Virus record (IMG/VR): IMGVR_UViG_3300021962_000238 | Location: 1-40,575 of that record | Origin: a virus | DNA: 40,575 bases | Direction: 5' to 3' (one strand) | Notes under the pieces: model-generated | Seen by the model: the letters and a program-made list of their open reading frames with translations, nothing else | Database searches by the model: none | What the model was told of the DNA's origin: nothing | Position numbers and translations under genes: made by a program | In this document: positions 16,560-22,443 of the stretch, piece by piece | Numbering within the stretch: position 1 is the first letter of the stretch | How the letters are laid out: the number at the start of each line of letters is the position of its first letter

Positions 16560-17387
16560 ATGGAAGCAAACGCAGTACTGCAGACGTTGGCCGAGGCCCT
16601 TTCCAAGAACATCAAGGTATCTGCCCGGTCGGTGGCCGAGGCTTTGGACTACAACGAGCTGGCGCAGGAGGTCGCTAGCGAGCTGGCCTACAACGACATC
16701 GCTAGCGAGCTGGACTACGACGAGCTGGCCTCCCGCGTGGACCTCGACGATCTTGCGCGCAAGGTTGATCTCAGCGACTTAGCGGCCGAGTGGGACCTGT
16801 GCGAAGTGGCCGATGCCATCAACCCAGCGAGGGTCGCGATTGAACTCAACCTTGAGGCCGTGGCCGCCAAGCTGCCCTGTGAGACCATCGCGCAGCACTT
16901 CAGCAACCAGAACCCGACCCCGTTGCGCGAGCTGGAGAGGCGGCTGGCCGAGGTCGAGGCGACGATGGAGATGCGTGCCGCTGCCAGCCAGCCTGCGAAG
17001 GACGCTGCGGCCCGTGCGGGCGAGGACCTGCTGTCCGAGGTCTACAGCGCGAACATGGTCTTCGTTGTCGAGGAGGGCCGGTTCGTGTCGAAGGCCAGCG
17101 TGCTGGAGAAGCGCGTCGATCAGGGGCTGCGGGAGCTGGAGGCACGGATCAATGAGCAGGACGGCGTGCTGGGGCAGATCCTGACCGAGCAGCGCAACAT
17201 GCAGATGCGCATCGACACGGCCGCGCCCATCACTGGCCAGCGCATGGCCGCCCGCTTCGAGACCGAGGACCTGCGCGAGATGCTGACCGACTGTCGCCTG
17301 CGCCTTGAAGCGGTCGAGAGAAGCACGCGCGCACTCTACGAGGCTTTCCTGCAGGGCTACGCCAAGGCCATGGAGGCACGCCCGTGA
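16560..17387 (+). CDS. nonapeptide-repeat coiled-coil protein, 275 aa
   Basis: The ATG at 16560 follows GGAGACGCAG. Residues about 40-115 hold at least eight consecutive nine-residue repeats with consensus [DN][LY]x[DE][LVI]Axx[LVIW], e.g. DYDELASRV, DLDDLARKV, DLSDLAAEW, DLCEVADAI. Two neighbouring repeats still share near-identical DNA 27 bp apart (GCTAGC at 16674 and 16701). The C-terminal half is a charged coiled coil (LRELERRLAEVEATMEMR; EKRVDQGLRELEARINEQ). I do not recognise a family; such solenoid-like repeats suggest a scaffold or protein-binding role. It is first of a two-gene rightward unit. Confidence 0.7.
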   Translation: MEANAVLQTLAEALSKNIKVSARSVAEALDYNELAQEVASELAYNDIASELDYDELASRVDLDDLARKVDLSDLAAEWDLCEVADAINPARVAIELNLEAVAAKLPCETIAQHFSNQNPTPLRELERRLAEVEATMEMRAAASQPAKDAAARAGEDLLSEVYSANMVFVVEEGRFVSKASVLEKRVDQGLRELEARINEQDGVLGQILTEQRNMQMRIDTAAPITGQRMAARFETEDLREMLTDCRLRLEAVERSTRALYEAFLQGYAKAMEARP

Positions 17388-17731
17388 GCGACCGCGAATG
17401 GGAGGAGGACGAGCTGGCCCGTCTCGACGAGCTGCGCAGCATGCCGATGGATGTGCTGGCCGCGGTGCTGGCCACCGACATCGCTGACACCATGCAGGCC
17501 GTCATCGAGCACGGCAACACGGACGCCGCGCTTCTGGGGTGCATCGTCGAACCCGGCGACATTCCTGACGGCCGGACGTTCGAGCGCATGTTCTGGCTGC
17601 ACCTTGGCGACGGCCGCGCGTTCCGCGTCACCGTCGATCCAATCGAGGCCCGTCCGCTCCACGATCCCGAGCCCGACGTTCCCGACGAAGGCTTCAACCC
17701 GTACAGCGGCCAGTACGATAACGACTGCTGA
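17384..17731 (+). CDS. hypothetical acidic protein, 115 aa
   Basis: GTG start overlaps the preceding stop (GTGA). The product is acidic, with an N-terminal helical part (EWEEDELARLDELRSM, then LAAVLATDIADTMQAVIEHG) and a C-terminal part rich in Asp and Pro ending PYSGQYDNDC. No membrane segment or known motif. A hairpin terminator follows at 17776. Confidence 0.65.
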   Translation: MSDREWEEDELARLDELRSMPMDVLAAVLATDIADTMQAVIEHGNTDAALLGCIVEPGDIPDGRTFERMFWLHLGDGRAFRVTVDPIEARPLHDPEPDVPDEGFNPYSGQYDNDC

Positions 17732-17775
17732 CCGTCCCCTTTCCCGTCCGTCCCCGTCCGCCGGGGAGCATGCCA

Positions 17776-17799
17776 GCGGCCCGCCATCGTGCGGGCCGC
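17776..17799. terminator. hairpin terminator between convergent genes
   Basis: GCGGCCCGC and GCGGGCCGC form a perfect 9-bp stem with a 6-nt loop, 45 nt after the rightward gene. The following T-tract is weak (GCTGCTTTGG). A second small hairpin, CATTGC/GCAATG, lies at 17813-17831. Together they probably stop or pause transcription from the left. Confidence 0.55.
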
Positions 17800-17853
17800 G
17801 CTGCTTTGGGTGCATTGCATTCTGCGCAATGACTCCAAAGGGTGGCCAGGTGC

Positions 17854-17872
17854 GCGGCCCCTAGTGGGCCGC
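17854..17872 (-). terminator. hairpin at the 3' end of the leftward gene
   Basis: GCGGCCC and GGGCCGC form a perfect 7-bp stem whose 5-nt loop holds the leftward gene's stop codon (17861-17863). No T-run follows, so termination is only likely. Confidence 0.4.
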
Positions 17873-18640
17873 GATCACCACGGATGGCGCACGCGCGGCC
17901 GGGCCGCCCGCGCCGCTGCAGAGCTTGCACCGGGCACACTGCGCGCCTCGCGCTACGGCCGGGCAGTGCAACTCGTTCTCGCGCACCTGCAGGTCGCCGG
18001 TAGTGCGGAAGTACCGCCACCCCATGGCGGTCGCGATCATCGCCTGCGCGGGACTTTCCACGCTGGCCATGCAATGCTCGCGCCACCATGCGCCACCCGT
18101 CAAGGCTCGCCGGTGCCACTGGTGCGTATACGCCGTATGCCCGGCCCTGCAGTGCTGCAGCAGCTCGCGCCACACCCGCGCAGGCACGGCCGCCGGGTCG
18201 CCGTAGGCTCCGAGCCGCACGGGAACGTCATGCGGCACGTGCCGCAGTCCCGTGCCCGTCCGCCCTGCGCGCCACGCCGCCCAGACTGAGCGGGGGGCCT
18301 GCCACGGTTCCACGTAGCATCGGCCGATACCGGCGCCAGTGCTCGCCTGCGCGAGGCCACCCGGGCCGCACCTGGACAACCGCGCAACGGCCGCAGCCTG
18401 CGCGGCCGGGTTCGCCTGCAGGTGGTGCCGGTGCATGCAGTCGCCGCATACGGCGCGGTCGCGACCCGAGCGTACGGCCGCGACCGGGTCCAGCCTGCGG
18501 GCTAGGATCCACGCCTGCAGCATGTTGCCCGTCTTACGGTTGCCGCTGGGCTCGCGCAGGCCGGACAGAAGTAGGATGATGGGGGAACGGTCCAAGCGGG
18601 AAGGCCCGGACCAAATGAGGGAAGTGTTAGGACTTGACAT
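17861..18640 (-). CDS. cysteine-rich conserved phage protein, unknown function
   Basis: 259 residues from ATG at 18640; TTG at 18595 would begin nearer the conserved part. Blocks in order: GLREPSGNRKTGNM (28-40), AVCGDCMHRHH (64-73), GRCYV (107-110), VRLGAYGDPAAVP (141-153), TAYTHQWH (169-176), GWRYFR (207-212), and CPAVARGAQCARCKLC (226-241). I recall this GNRKTG...CGDC.HR...CYV...GAYGDPAAVP...YTHQW layout from many phages, always without known function. The cysteines suggest metal or Fe-S binding. The gene stands alone on the minus strand; its start codon overlaps the -35 of the rightward promoter at 18634. Confidence 0.7.
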   Translation of the reverse strand: MSSPNTSLIWSGPSRLDRSPIILLLSGLREPSGNRKTGNMLQAWILARRLDPVAAVRSGRDRAVCGDCMHRHHLQANPAAQAAAVARLSRCGPGGLAQASTGAGIGRCYVEPWQAPRSVWAAWRAGRTGTGLRHVPHDVPVRLGAYGDPAAVPARVWRELLQHCRAGHTAYTHQWHRRALTGGAWWREHCMASVESPAQAMIATAMGWRYFRTTGDLQVRENELHCPAVARGAQCARCKLCSGAGGPAARAPSVVIAAH

Positions 18641-18661
18641 GGAAGCGCGCGACCCTACCCT
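18634..18661 (+). promoter_or_regulatory. sigma70-like promoter for the 18714 operon
   Basis: A perfect TTGACA (18634-18639) is followed after 16 nt by TACCCT (18656-18661), a weak -10. It lies about 50 nt before the first rightward gene. The -35 shares bases with the ATG of the leftward gene at 18640, so the two transcription units are physically linked. Confidence 0.45.
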
Positions 18662-18713
18662 TGCGGCCCACCGCGCGCAATACCGCGCGCGGGAAACCCT
18701 TGGAGACCGACTG

Positions 18714-19004
18714 ATGCAACCGCAACCCGAACCTACTCCCGACACTATCAGCCTTCGCCGGTTCCTGACCCGCGTGGCCACCCTTGCCGACACCCTGCAG
18801 CAGCTAGAGACCTGCAGTGTCTCGCGCGCGACTCGCGAGGAGCTGTTGGACGTTGCGCAGGAATGGGGCCGCGAGGCCGCTACCCTGCTGCAGCAGCACC
18901 CCGTGGTGCGCCTGGACGGCAACGGCAACTGGCAGCCGGTGCCCGGCCTGCGCAGTGATGCATGCCCGGATGCGGACTGGCGCGACGGGCAGGAGGTGCG
19001 GTGA
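18714..19004 (+). CDS. hypothetical protein, 96 aa
   Basis: ATG at 18714 follows TTGGAG with 8-9 nt spacing. The product has a Pro-rich N-terminus, a helical core (LTRVATLADTLQQLETC, EELLDVAQEWGREAATLLQQ) and an acidic C-terminus. Not recognised. First of three small, coupled rightward genes behind the TTGACA promoter, probably expressed early. Confidence 0.65.
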   Translation: MQPQPEPTPDTISLRRFLTRVATLADTLQQLETCSVSRATREELLDVAQEWGREAATLLQQHPVVRLDGNGNWQPVPGLRSDACPDADWRDGQEVR

Positions 19005-19237
19005 TGTACGGCGTATCGCCCCTTGTTCCGGCCTACGGCCGCACCTACGCAAGCCTGCGCGCTGCGCAGGCGGACCTTGACGCAGGCCGTGACTTCCGGT
19101 GCCCGGACGGCCGCTACATCGCCCTGCCCGAGCTGCAGCAGCTCAACCTGCGGCAAGTGCAGGTACGCTACGGCCGCGGCTTGACCAAGACGGGCATGCT
19201 GCAGGTGCGGCCTAAGGCCGCGGAGGTGCGCGCGTGA
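19004..19237 (+). CDS. hypothetical protein, 77 aa
   Basis: The ATG at 19004 overlaps the previous stop (TGATG) and has AGGAGG 7 nt upstream. The product is short, basic towards the end and mixed alpha/beta in appearance (YGRTYASLRAAQADLDAGRDF, CPDGRYIALPELQQLN). Not recognised. Confidence 0.65.
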   Translation: MYGVSPLVPAYGRTYASLRAAQADLDAGRDFRCPDGRYIALPELQQLNLRQVQVRYGRGLTKTGMLQVRPKAAEVRA

Positions 19238-19473
19238 CTCCCCGCAGGCGCGGCCCGGAGGACTACGGCCCCGACGAGTGGGCGGACCTGTGCGAACGCT
19301 TCGCCGACCCGGGCGGCAGCTCGGCCTTGCACCCGGAGACGGCCCGGAACCCTCGCAACCTGCCTTGCCCGACCTGCGGGCAGCCTGACCGCCTGACCCC
19401 TCGCGACCGCGCGAAGGGCTACCGGTGCGACAGTTGCGCGGATGCCGCGGAGGGCGGCTGGCCAGCCTACTAG
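19234..19473 (+). CDS. small zinc-ribbon protein, 79 aa
   Basis: GTG start overlaps the previous stop (GTGA). Two CxxC knuckles, LPCPTCGQPD and YRCDSCADA, lie about 20 residues apart in the C-terminal half, the spacing of a zinc ribbon. The N-terminus is Arg/Asp-rich (RRRGPEDYGPDEWADLCERF). Function unknown. A strong hairpin at 19506 closes this operon. Confidence 0.65.
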   Translation: MTPRRRGPEDYGPDEWADLCERFADPGGSSALHPETARNPRNLPCPTCGQPDRLTPRDRAKGYRCDSCADAAEGGWPAY

Positions 19474-19505
19474 CTAGCCTCGCACCTGCAGCTCCTGCAG
19501 CACCT

Positions 19506-19539
19506 GCGGCCCGGCCTCGCGCTTGCGAAGTCGGGCCGC
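19506..19539 (+). terminator. hairpin terminator after the 18714-19473 operon
   Basis: GCGGCCCG and CGGGCCGC form an 8-bp outer stem, and TCGC/GCGA with a GCTT loop forms an inner stem. TCTACTT follows, a weak T-tract. It lies 33 nt after the last gene of the operon. Confidence 0.5.
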
Positions 19540-19836
19540 TCTACTTCCGGGCATGCACCTGCAGCACTTCTCCGGCCTTTCCCGCCGTCCCGTTCCCGGT
19601 CGCCCAGGTGGACCGCGCAACCGCGCACTGGCGGCCGTAGGGCGCGCATGCCTGTACCTGGGGGAGCTGGGCGTGTCACCCCTACCGGCCGCGGTAGGGT
19701 GGCCAGCTGCCCGGCCTGCAGGCTCGCGAGGCCAGCTCGGCGCCCCCGGCCTGCCCGGCCTGCGGCCCGCGGTTGCGTACCTAGCGGCCGCCACGGATGA
19801 CGACGACATCGGCGCGCGCGTGTCCCGCGCCACGCA

Positions 19837-19869
19837 CCCACGCACCCCTGCACCCCCATCCCCGCACCC
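19837..19869 (-). repeat. G-quadruplex motif on the minus strand
   Basis: Five C-tracts of 3, 4, 5, 4 and 3 on the plus strand are separated by loops of 5, 4, 2 and 3 nt, so the minus strand meets the G3+N1-7 rule with one tract to spare. It lies just upstream of the AT-rich palindrome. Confidence 0.55.
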
Positions 19870-19883
19870 AGCCGCGCGTCAGA

Positions 19884-19911
19884 GGGACCCAAATGATATA
19901 TTTAGGGTCCC
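19884..19911. promoter_or_regulatory. palindrome with AT-rich centre
   Basis: GGGACCC (19884-19890) and GGGTCCC (19905-19911) are perfect inverted copies around a 14-nt centre, AAATGATATATTTA, made almost only of A and T in a GC-rich genome. It looks like a regulator or initiator binding site, or a promoter core with TATATTTA. Its protein partner is unknown. Confidence 0.4.
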
Positions 19912-19960
19912 CTCCCACTCCATCCATCCGTCCCATGTAGGCGTTCGTCCGCAATACGTC

Positions 19961-20302
19961 TTTGACGATGCTGAGACGGTTCATCGCCGTGGCAAGTTGC
20001 ACAAACTGTGGTTGCGCATGGCTTCGTATGGTGTGCCGATGCGTGCTTGTCGTTGGTCGATTGATCGGCGCATTCGCCGGTACATCCCGCCGTTCAAGAC
20101 CTTTAGGCAGTATGTGCAGTGGCTGGAGATGTTTGGTTTGCTGCCGATTGGTTCAACGAAGCTAGCCCGGAAGGCGTTGCTGGCTGTGATCGCGGTTAGT
20201 CCTGGTGCTCGGCCAGCCACACACGTTCCCAGGCGGAACTTGCAGCCAACTCGCACCCGTCCGCGCATCAGAGACTCGAATGCTCGACCGGTCTTTGACT
20301 GA
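19961..20302 (+). pseudogene. possible decayed HNH-type endonuclease gene
   Basis: The frame ending at the TGA 20300-20302 has gene-like codon use (few A in third positions) but no ATG, GTG or TTG near its beginning. It encodes FDDAETVHRRGKLHKLW, then RRYIPPFKTFRQYVQWLEMFG and PGARPATHVPRRN. These loosely recall the HxLW, W..F..F...MG and PGN.RWAT blocks of phage HNH endonucleases, but the catalytic residues are not visible. The stretch is less GC-rich than its surroundings. It may be a decayed mobile gene, or non-coding. Low certainty. Confidence 0.25.
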
Positions 20303-20315
20303 TCGATTACACTCG

Positions 20316-20344
20316 TTGAACTACTGCACTACATTAAATATCTG
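20316..20344 (+). promoter_or_regulatory. possible sigma70-like promoter
   Basis: TTGAAC (20316-20321), 17 nt, TATCTG (20339-20344), inside an AT-richer segment upstream of the early operon. Weaker than the one at 20423. Confidence 0.3.
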
Positions 20345-20422
20345 CATGTGGCCGAAGCGATGGGTCAACCTGTCGCGGAATCTTGTACCTAGATTGTATC
20401 TAGCGGAAAGTCTGTGAGAGTG

Positions 20423-20450
20423 TTGACTGTGTTCTGTGTGTGGCTATGTT
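20423..20450 (+). promoter_or_regulatory. sigma70-like early promoter
   Basis: TTGACT (20423-20428), 16 nt, TATGTT (20445-20450). The expected start of transcription, about 7 nt beyond the -10, falls on or next to the ATG at 20457, which has no ribosome-binding site. It probably drives the early operon 20457-22314. Confidence 0.55.
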
Positions 20451-20456
20451 GTTGGC

Positions 20457-20654
20457 ATGGACAACAAGAAGCCAAGGATGGAAGCTGCTCAGTCTGGTCA
20501 GAGGAAGTTCCACGGGAAACCGTGCCGTAAGTGCGGAAGCACTGAACGGTACGTCTGCTCTAGCAACTGCATCGCCTGCCAGAAGGCGCAATCCAACGTC
20601 TACCACACCAAGGTCCGCGAGGCCCTCAAGCAGGCGGAGGCACAGCAACAGTGA
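20457..20654 (+). CDS. small zinc-finger protein (CxxC...CxxC), 65 aa
   Basis: ATG at 20457, followed by basic KKPRMEAAQSG and then KPCRKCGSTERYVCSSNCIACQKA, a zinc-finger pattern of two CxxC knuckles found in a widespread family of tiny phage proteins. The C-terminal part is a basic helix (YHTKVREALKQAEAQQQ). No Shine-Dalgarno is visible, and the promoter's -10 ends only 6 nt upstream. It overlaps the initiator gene's GTG (GTGA). Probably nucleic-acid binding; function unknown. Confidence 0.75.
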   Translation: MDNKKPRMEAAQSGQRKFHGKPCRKCGSTERYVCSSNCIACQKAQSNVYHTKVREALKQAEAQQQ

Positions 20655-21361
20655 CCTTGGTCAAGAACTGGGACAAGTTCCAACACTACGGCAACCGCCG
20701 ACCAACCTGGATCAAGCTGTACCGTAGCTTGCTCGATGACCTCGATTGGCACCAACTCGCAGGAGATGATGCCAAGCACCTGGTCATGATCTGGCTACTC
20801 GCAGCAGAGGATGACGGTAGGTTGCCGCCTACAAAGCAGCTTGCATTCAGGCTGCGCATCAAGGAGCAAGAGGCTGAGAAGCTGTTAGTCAGGCTGGAGC
20901 AATGGGTTACGCATGATGCTAGCAACGTGCTAGCAGACGGCTATCAAGATGCTAGCAAGACGCTAGCAGATGGCTATCAGGATGCTAGCTCAGAAGAGAG
21001 TAAGAGTAAGAGTAAGAATAGAGAGACCGCTCCGCGGTCTTCTGTGGATCGCCCTGAAGGTGTCTCAGAGGAAACGTGGAACAGCTACATAGCCATCAGG
21101 AAGGCGAAGCGTGCGCCCATGACGGCAACAGCTCTCAGCCAACTCAGGGCGGAGGCGACCAAGGCCGGGTGGTCCCTGGAGGCCGTGCTGGCCGAATGCT
21201 GCGTGCGCGGCTGGCAAGGCTTCAAGGCTGACTGGGTCAAGGGCAAGGCCGCCACTGGCGCGTTCTCGAAGCCCACAGCCCACATGCCCAACATGCCTCT
21301 TGGAACCGCGGCCTGCAACTGCGACGGTTGTACGGAGTACAGAAAGAAGCGCGCCGTATGA
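20651..21361 (+). CDS. replication initiator, phage O-like
   Basis: 236 residues from a GTG overlapping the previous stop. The N-terminal domain (VKNWDKFQHYGNRRPTWIKLYRSLLDD, then DAKHLVMIWLLAAEDDGRLP and a winged-helix-like part) matches phage O-type or replisome-organiser DNA-binding domains. A low-complexity hinge follows (about 88-115, with 11-residue repeats LADGYQDAS and a Ser/Lys tract), then a C-terminal helical domain (RKAKRAPMTATALSQL, RGWQGFKADW) and a small cysteine-containing end. The hinge DNA carries an iteron array (20918-20994), so the gene probably contains its own origin, as lambda O does. It should recruit host helicase, since none is encoded here. Confidence 0.8.
   Translation: MTLVKNWDKFQHYGNRRPTWIKLYRSLLDDLDWHQLAGDDAKHLVMIWLLAAEDDGRLPPTKQLAFRLRIKEQEAEKLLVRLEQWVTHDASNVLADGYQDASKTLADGYQDASSEESKSKSKNRETAPRSSVDRPEGVSEETWNSYIAIRKAKRAPMTATALSQLRAEATKAGWSLEAVLAECCVRGWQGFKADWVKGKAATGAFSKPTAHMPNMPLGTAACNCDGCTEYRKKRAV
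20918..20994. repeat. seven 11-bp iterons: predicted replication origin
   Basis: GCTAGC or GCTATC begins at 20918, 20929, 20940, 20951, 20962, 20973 and 20984, exactly 11 bp apart. The pattern is also a 33-bp unit repeated twice plus a partial third. Consensus of the unit is GCTAKCARRAY. The array lies inside the initiator gene and is followed by a purine-rich, AT-richer tract (20993-21023) with AGTAAG repeated, then a perfect AGACCGC/GCGGTCT hairpin (21024-21040). This matches the plan of lambda ori. Confidence 0.75.
21024..21040. repeat. inverted repeat beside the iterons
   Basis: AGACCGC and GCGGTCT pair perfectly around a 3-nt loop, directly after the purine-rich tract. It could be part of the origin. 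Confidence 0.5.
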
Positions 21362-21465
21362 ACCCCATCACCAGGGCACTCTTCGCTACCGCTTGTACCA
21401 TCATAGGAATCTTCCTATGCGCATGGGCGAACGAGCGGGATCGCACGCCACCGCCGTTTCGGTAG
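21358..21465 (+). CDS. 35-residue membrane peptide
   Basis: ATG at 21358 overlaps the initiator's stop (ATGA). The product is one hydrophobic helix (ALFATACTIIGIFLCAWA) with a basic/acidic mixed tail (NERDRTPPPFR). It could be an early membrane protein, or a signal-anchored peptide. Function unknown; support comes from coupling and hydrophobicity. Confidence 0.5.
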   Translation: MNPITRALFATACTIIGIFLCAWANERDRTPPPFR

Positions 21466-21475
21466 ACTTGCGGTC

Positions 21476-21844
21476 ATGCGACATGCCATGGCCGTCTTGC
21501 TCTCGACCGTCAGCGCCGCTGCGCAGAACCTTAGCGTGGCGGCTGTCTCTGATGGAGTCTCAGACCTGCAGGTGCGTTTCGCGCGCATCTCGGAGCTTGA
21601 GCTGCGCGTGATCTTTCCAGAAAGCCCCATGGCCGTGGTCGAGATCAGCGCCGGGCCAACCATGATTTGGTCGTGGATCATCCAGCCCTACCAAGGCCGC
21701 GACGGCTTCATCGAGCGGCCCAGCAACCAACACCCAGCCGAGCTGCGCATCCCGGTGCGGCTGATCCCTCCTGGAACGTGGCACCTGCGCGTGCTGACCA
21801 TCTATGGGCCGTCTGACACCATCGAGCTACGCACCTATCCGTGA
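21476..21844 (+). CDS. putative secreted protein, 122 aa
   Basis: The N-terminus (MRHAMAVLLSTVSAAAQN) resembles a signal peptide with possible cleavage after SAAA. The rest is beta-rich (LQVRFARISELELRVIF, MAVVEISAGPTMIWSWI, AELRIPVRLIPPGTWHLRVLTIYG), like a small beta-sandwich. No ribosome-binding site of note. It lies between a membrane peptide and the sigma gene, so a periplasmic or envelope role during early infection (for example exclusion) is possible but unproved. Confidence 0.6.
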   Translation: MRHAMAVLLSTVSAAAQNLSVAAVSDGVSDLQVRFARISELELRVIFPESPMAVVEISAGPTMIWSWIIQPYQGRDGFIERPSNQHPAELRIPVRLIPPGTWHLRVLTIYGPSDTIELRTYP

Positions 21845-22314
21845 GCGACGAGCAGTACGCCTTCCTGCGTAGAGTTTGCCGCAAGGCGCTGCGCCGATGG
21901 AACTGCTCTAAGGACTGGTCGCTCGATGAGTTCACCTCCTGGGGCTGGTGGGGCCTGGCGTGCGCCGAGCGCACCTTCGACGAGGCCAAGGGTTCCTGGC
22001 ACCCTTACGCCGCGTTCAAAATCAGGGGGGCCATCCTGGACAACCTCAAGCAAGGCTGCTGGAAGCTGCACGCCCGCTGGACGGACGATGAACAGCCGGT
22101 GTACCAGCCCAACCCATGGCACGAAGCCTTGTACGACCTGACCAAGACCTTGAACTTGCCGCAGCGCCAGGCGGTGTGCTGGTATTACCGAGACGGCTTG
22201 AGCCTCGCCGACATCGGCAAGCTCCAAGGTGTCACAGAATCTGCCGTCAGCTACAGACTCAAGGACGCGCGCGAAAAGATCCGACAGCTCGTCCTTGACG
22301 CCAAAAACATCTAG
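21841..22314 (+). CDS. phage sigma-like factor (regions 2 and 4)
   Basis: 157 residues, GTG start overlapping the previous stop. Residues 10-72 match sigma region 2 (LRRWNCSKDWSLDEFTSWGWWGL; ERTFDEAKGSWHPYAAFKIRGAILDNLKQ), and 104-150 match region 4 (LPQRQAVCWYYRDGLSLADIGKLQGVTESAVSYRLKDAREKI) with the helix-turn-helix at about 119-142. Region 3 is absent, as in small group-3/4 sigmas. It should bind host core RNA polymerase and redirect it. It is the last gene of the early operon, just before the terminator at 22406 and the late genes, the natural place for a late-switch factor. Confidence 0.82.
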   Translation: MSDEQYAFLRRVCRKALRRWNCSKDWSLDEFTSWGWWGLACAERTFDEAKGSWHPYAAFKIRGAILDNLKQGCWKLHARWTDDEQPVYQPNPWHEALYDLTKTLNLPQRQAVCWYYRDGLSLADIGKLQGVTESAVSYRLKDAREKIRQLVLDAKNI

Positions 22315-22405
22315 CCCTAGGCTTCGGGCTGCCGCGAGTCCGCTGTCAGACTCCAGCTCTCCACCTTCCCTCCTAGTTTGCACCATGCCCTAGGACTTGC
22401 GGCTT

Positions 22406-22443
22406 GCCCCTGCATCTCTGACCGGATGCAGGGGCGCTTTTTT
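22406..22443 (+). terminator. strong intrinsic terminator of the early operon
   Basis: GCCCCTGCATC (22406-22416) and GATGCAGGGGC (22425-22435) form a perfect 11-bp stem with an 8-nt loop, followed by GC and six T (22438-22443). The ATG of the next gene follows the last T directly. Confidence 0.85.

Larger units (their letters stand above)
19474..20456. other. 1-kb region without a convincing intact gene
   Basis: Between two rightward operons. It contains a hairpin terminator (19506-19539), a second hairpin around CCTACC/GGTAGG (19680-19698), a minus-strand G-quadruplex motif (19837-19869), an AT-rich palindrome (19884-19911), a less GC-rich stretch with a possible decayed gene (19961-20302), and promoters (20316-20344, 20423-20450). 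Many CTGCAG-containing short repeats occur in its first half. Open frames cross the first half but have poor start sites and Arg/Pro/Ala-rich products, so I do not call them. Confidence 0.55.

Noticed and set aside
19523-19960. Plus-strand coding sequence through the GC-rich part of the 1-kb gap
   Set aside because: The frame is open, but the product is Arg/Pro/Gly/Ala filler crossing a hairpin, a G4 motif and a palindrome; no ribosome site.
18628-22399. Shared 9-mer TAGGACTTG at 18628 and 22391 as a phage promoter motif
   Set aside because: Only two exact copies found by eye; at 22391 it lies just upstream of a terminator. Not enough to call a motif.
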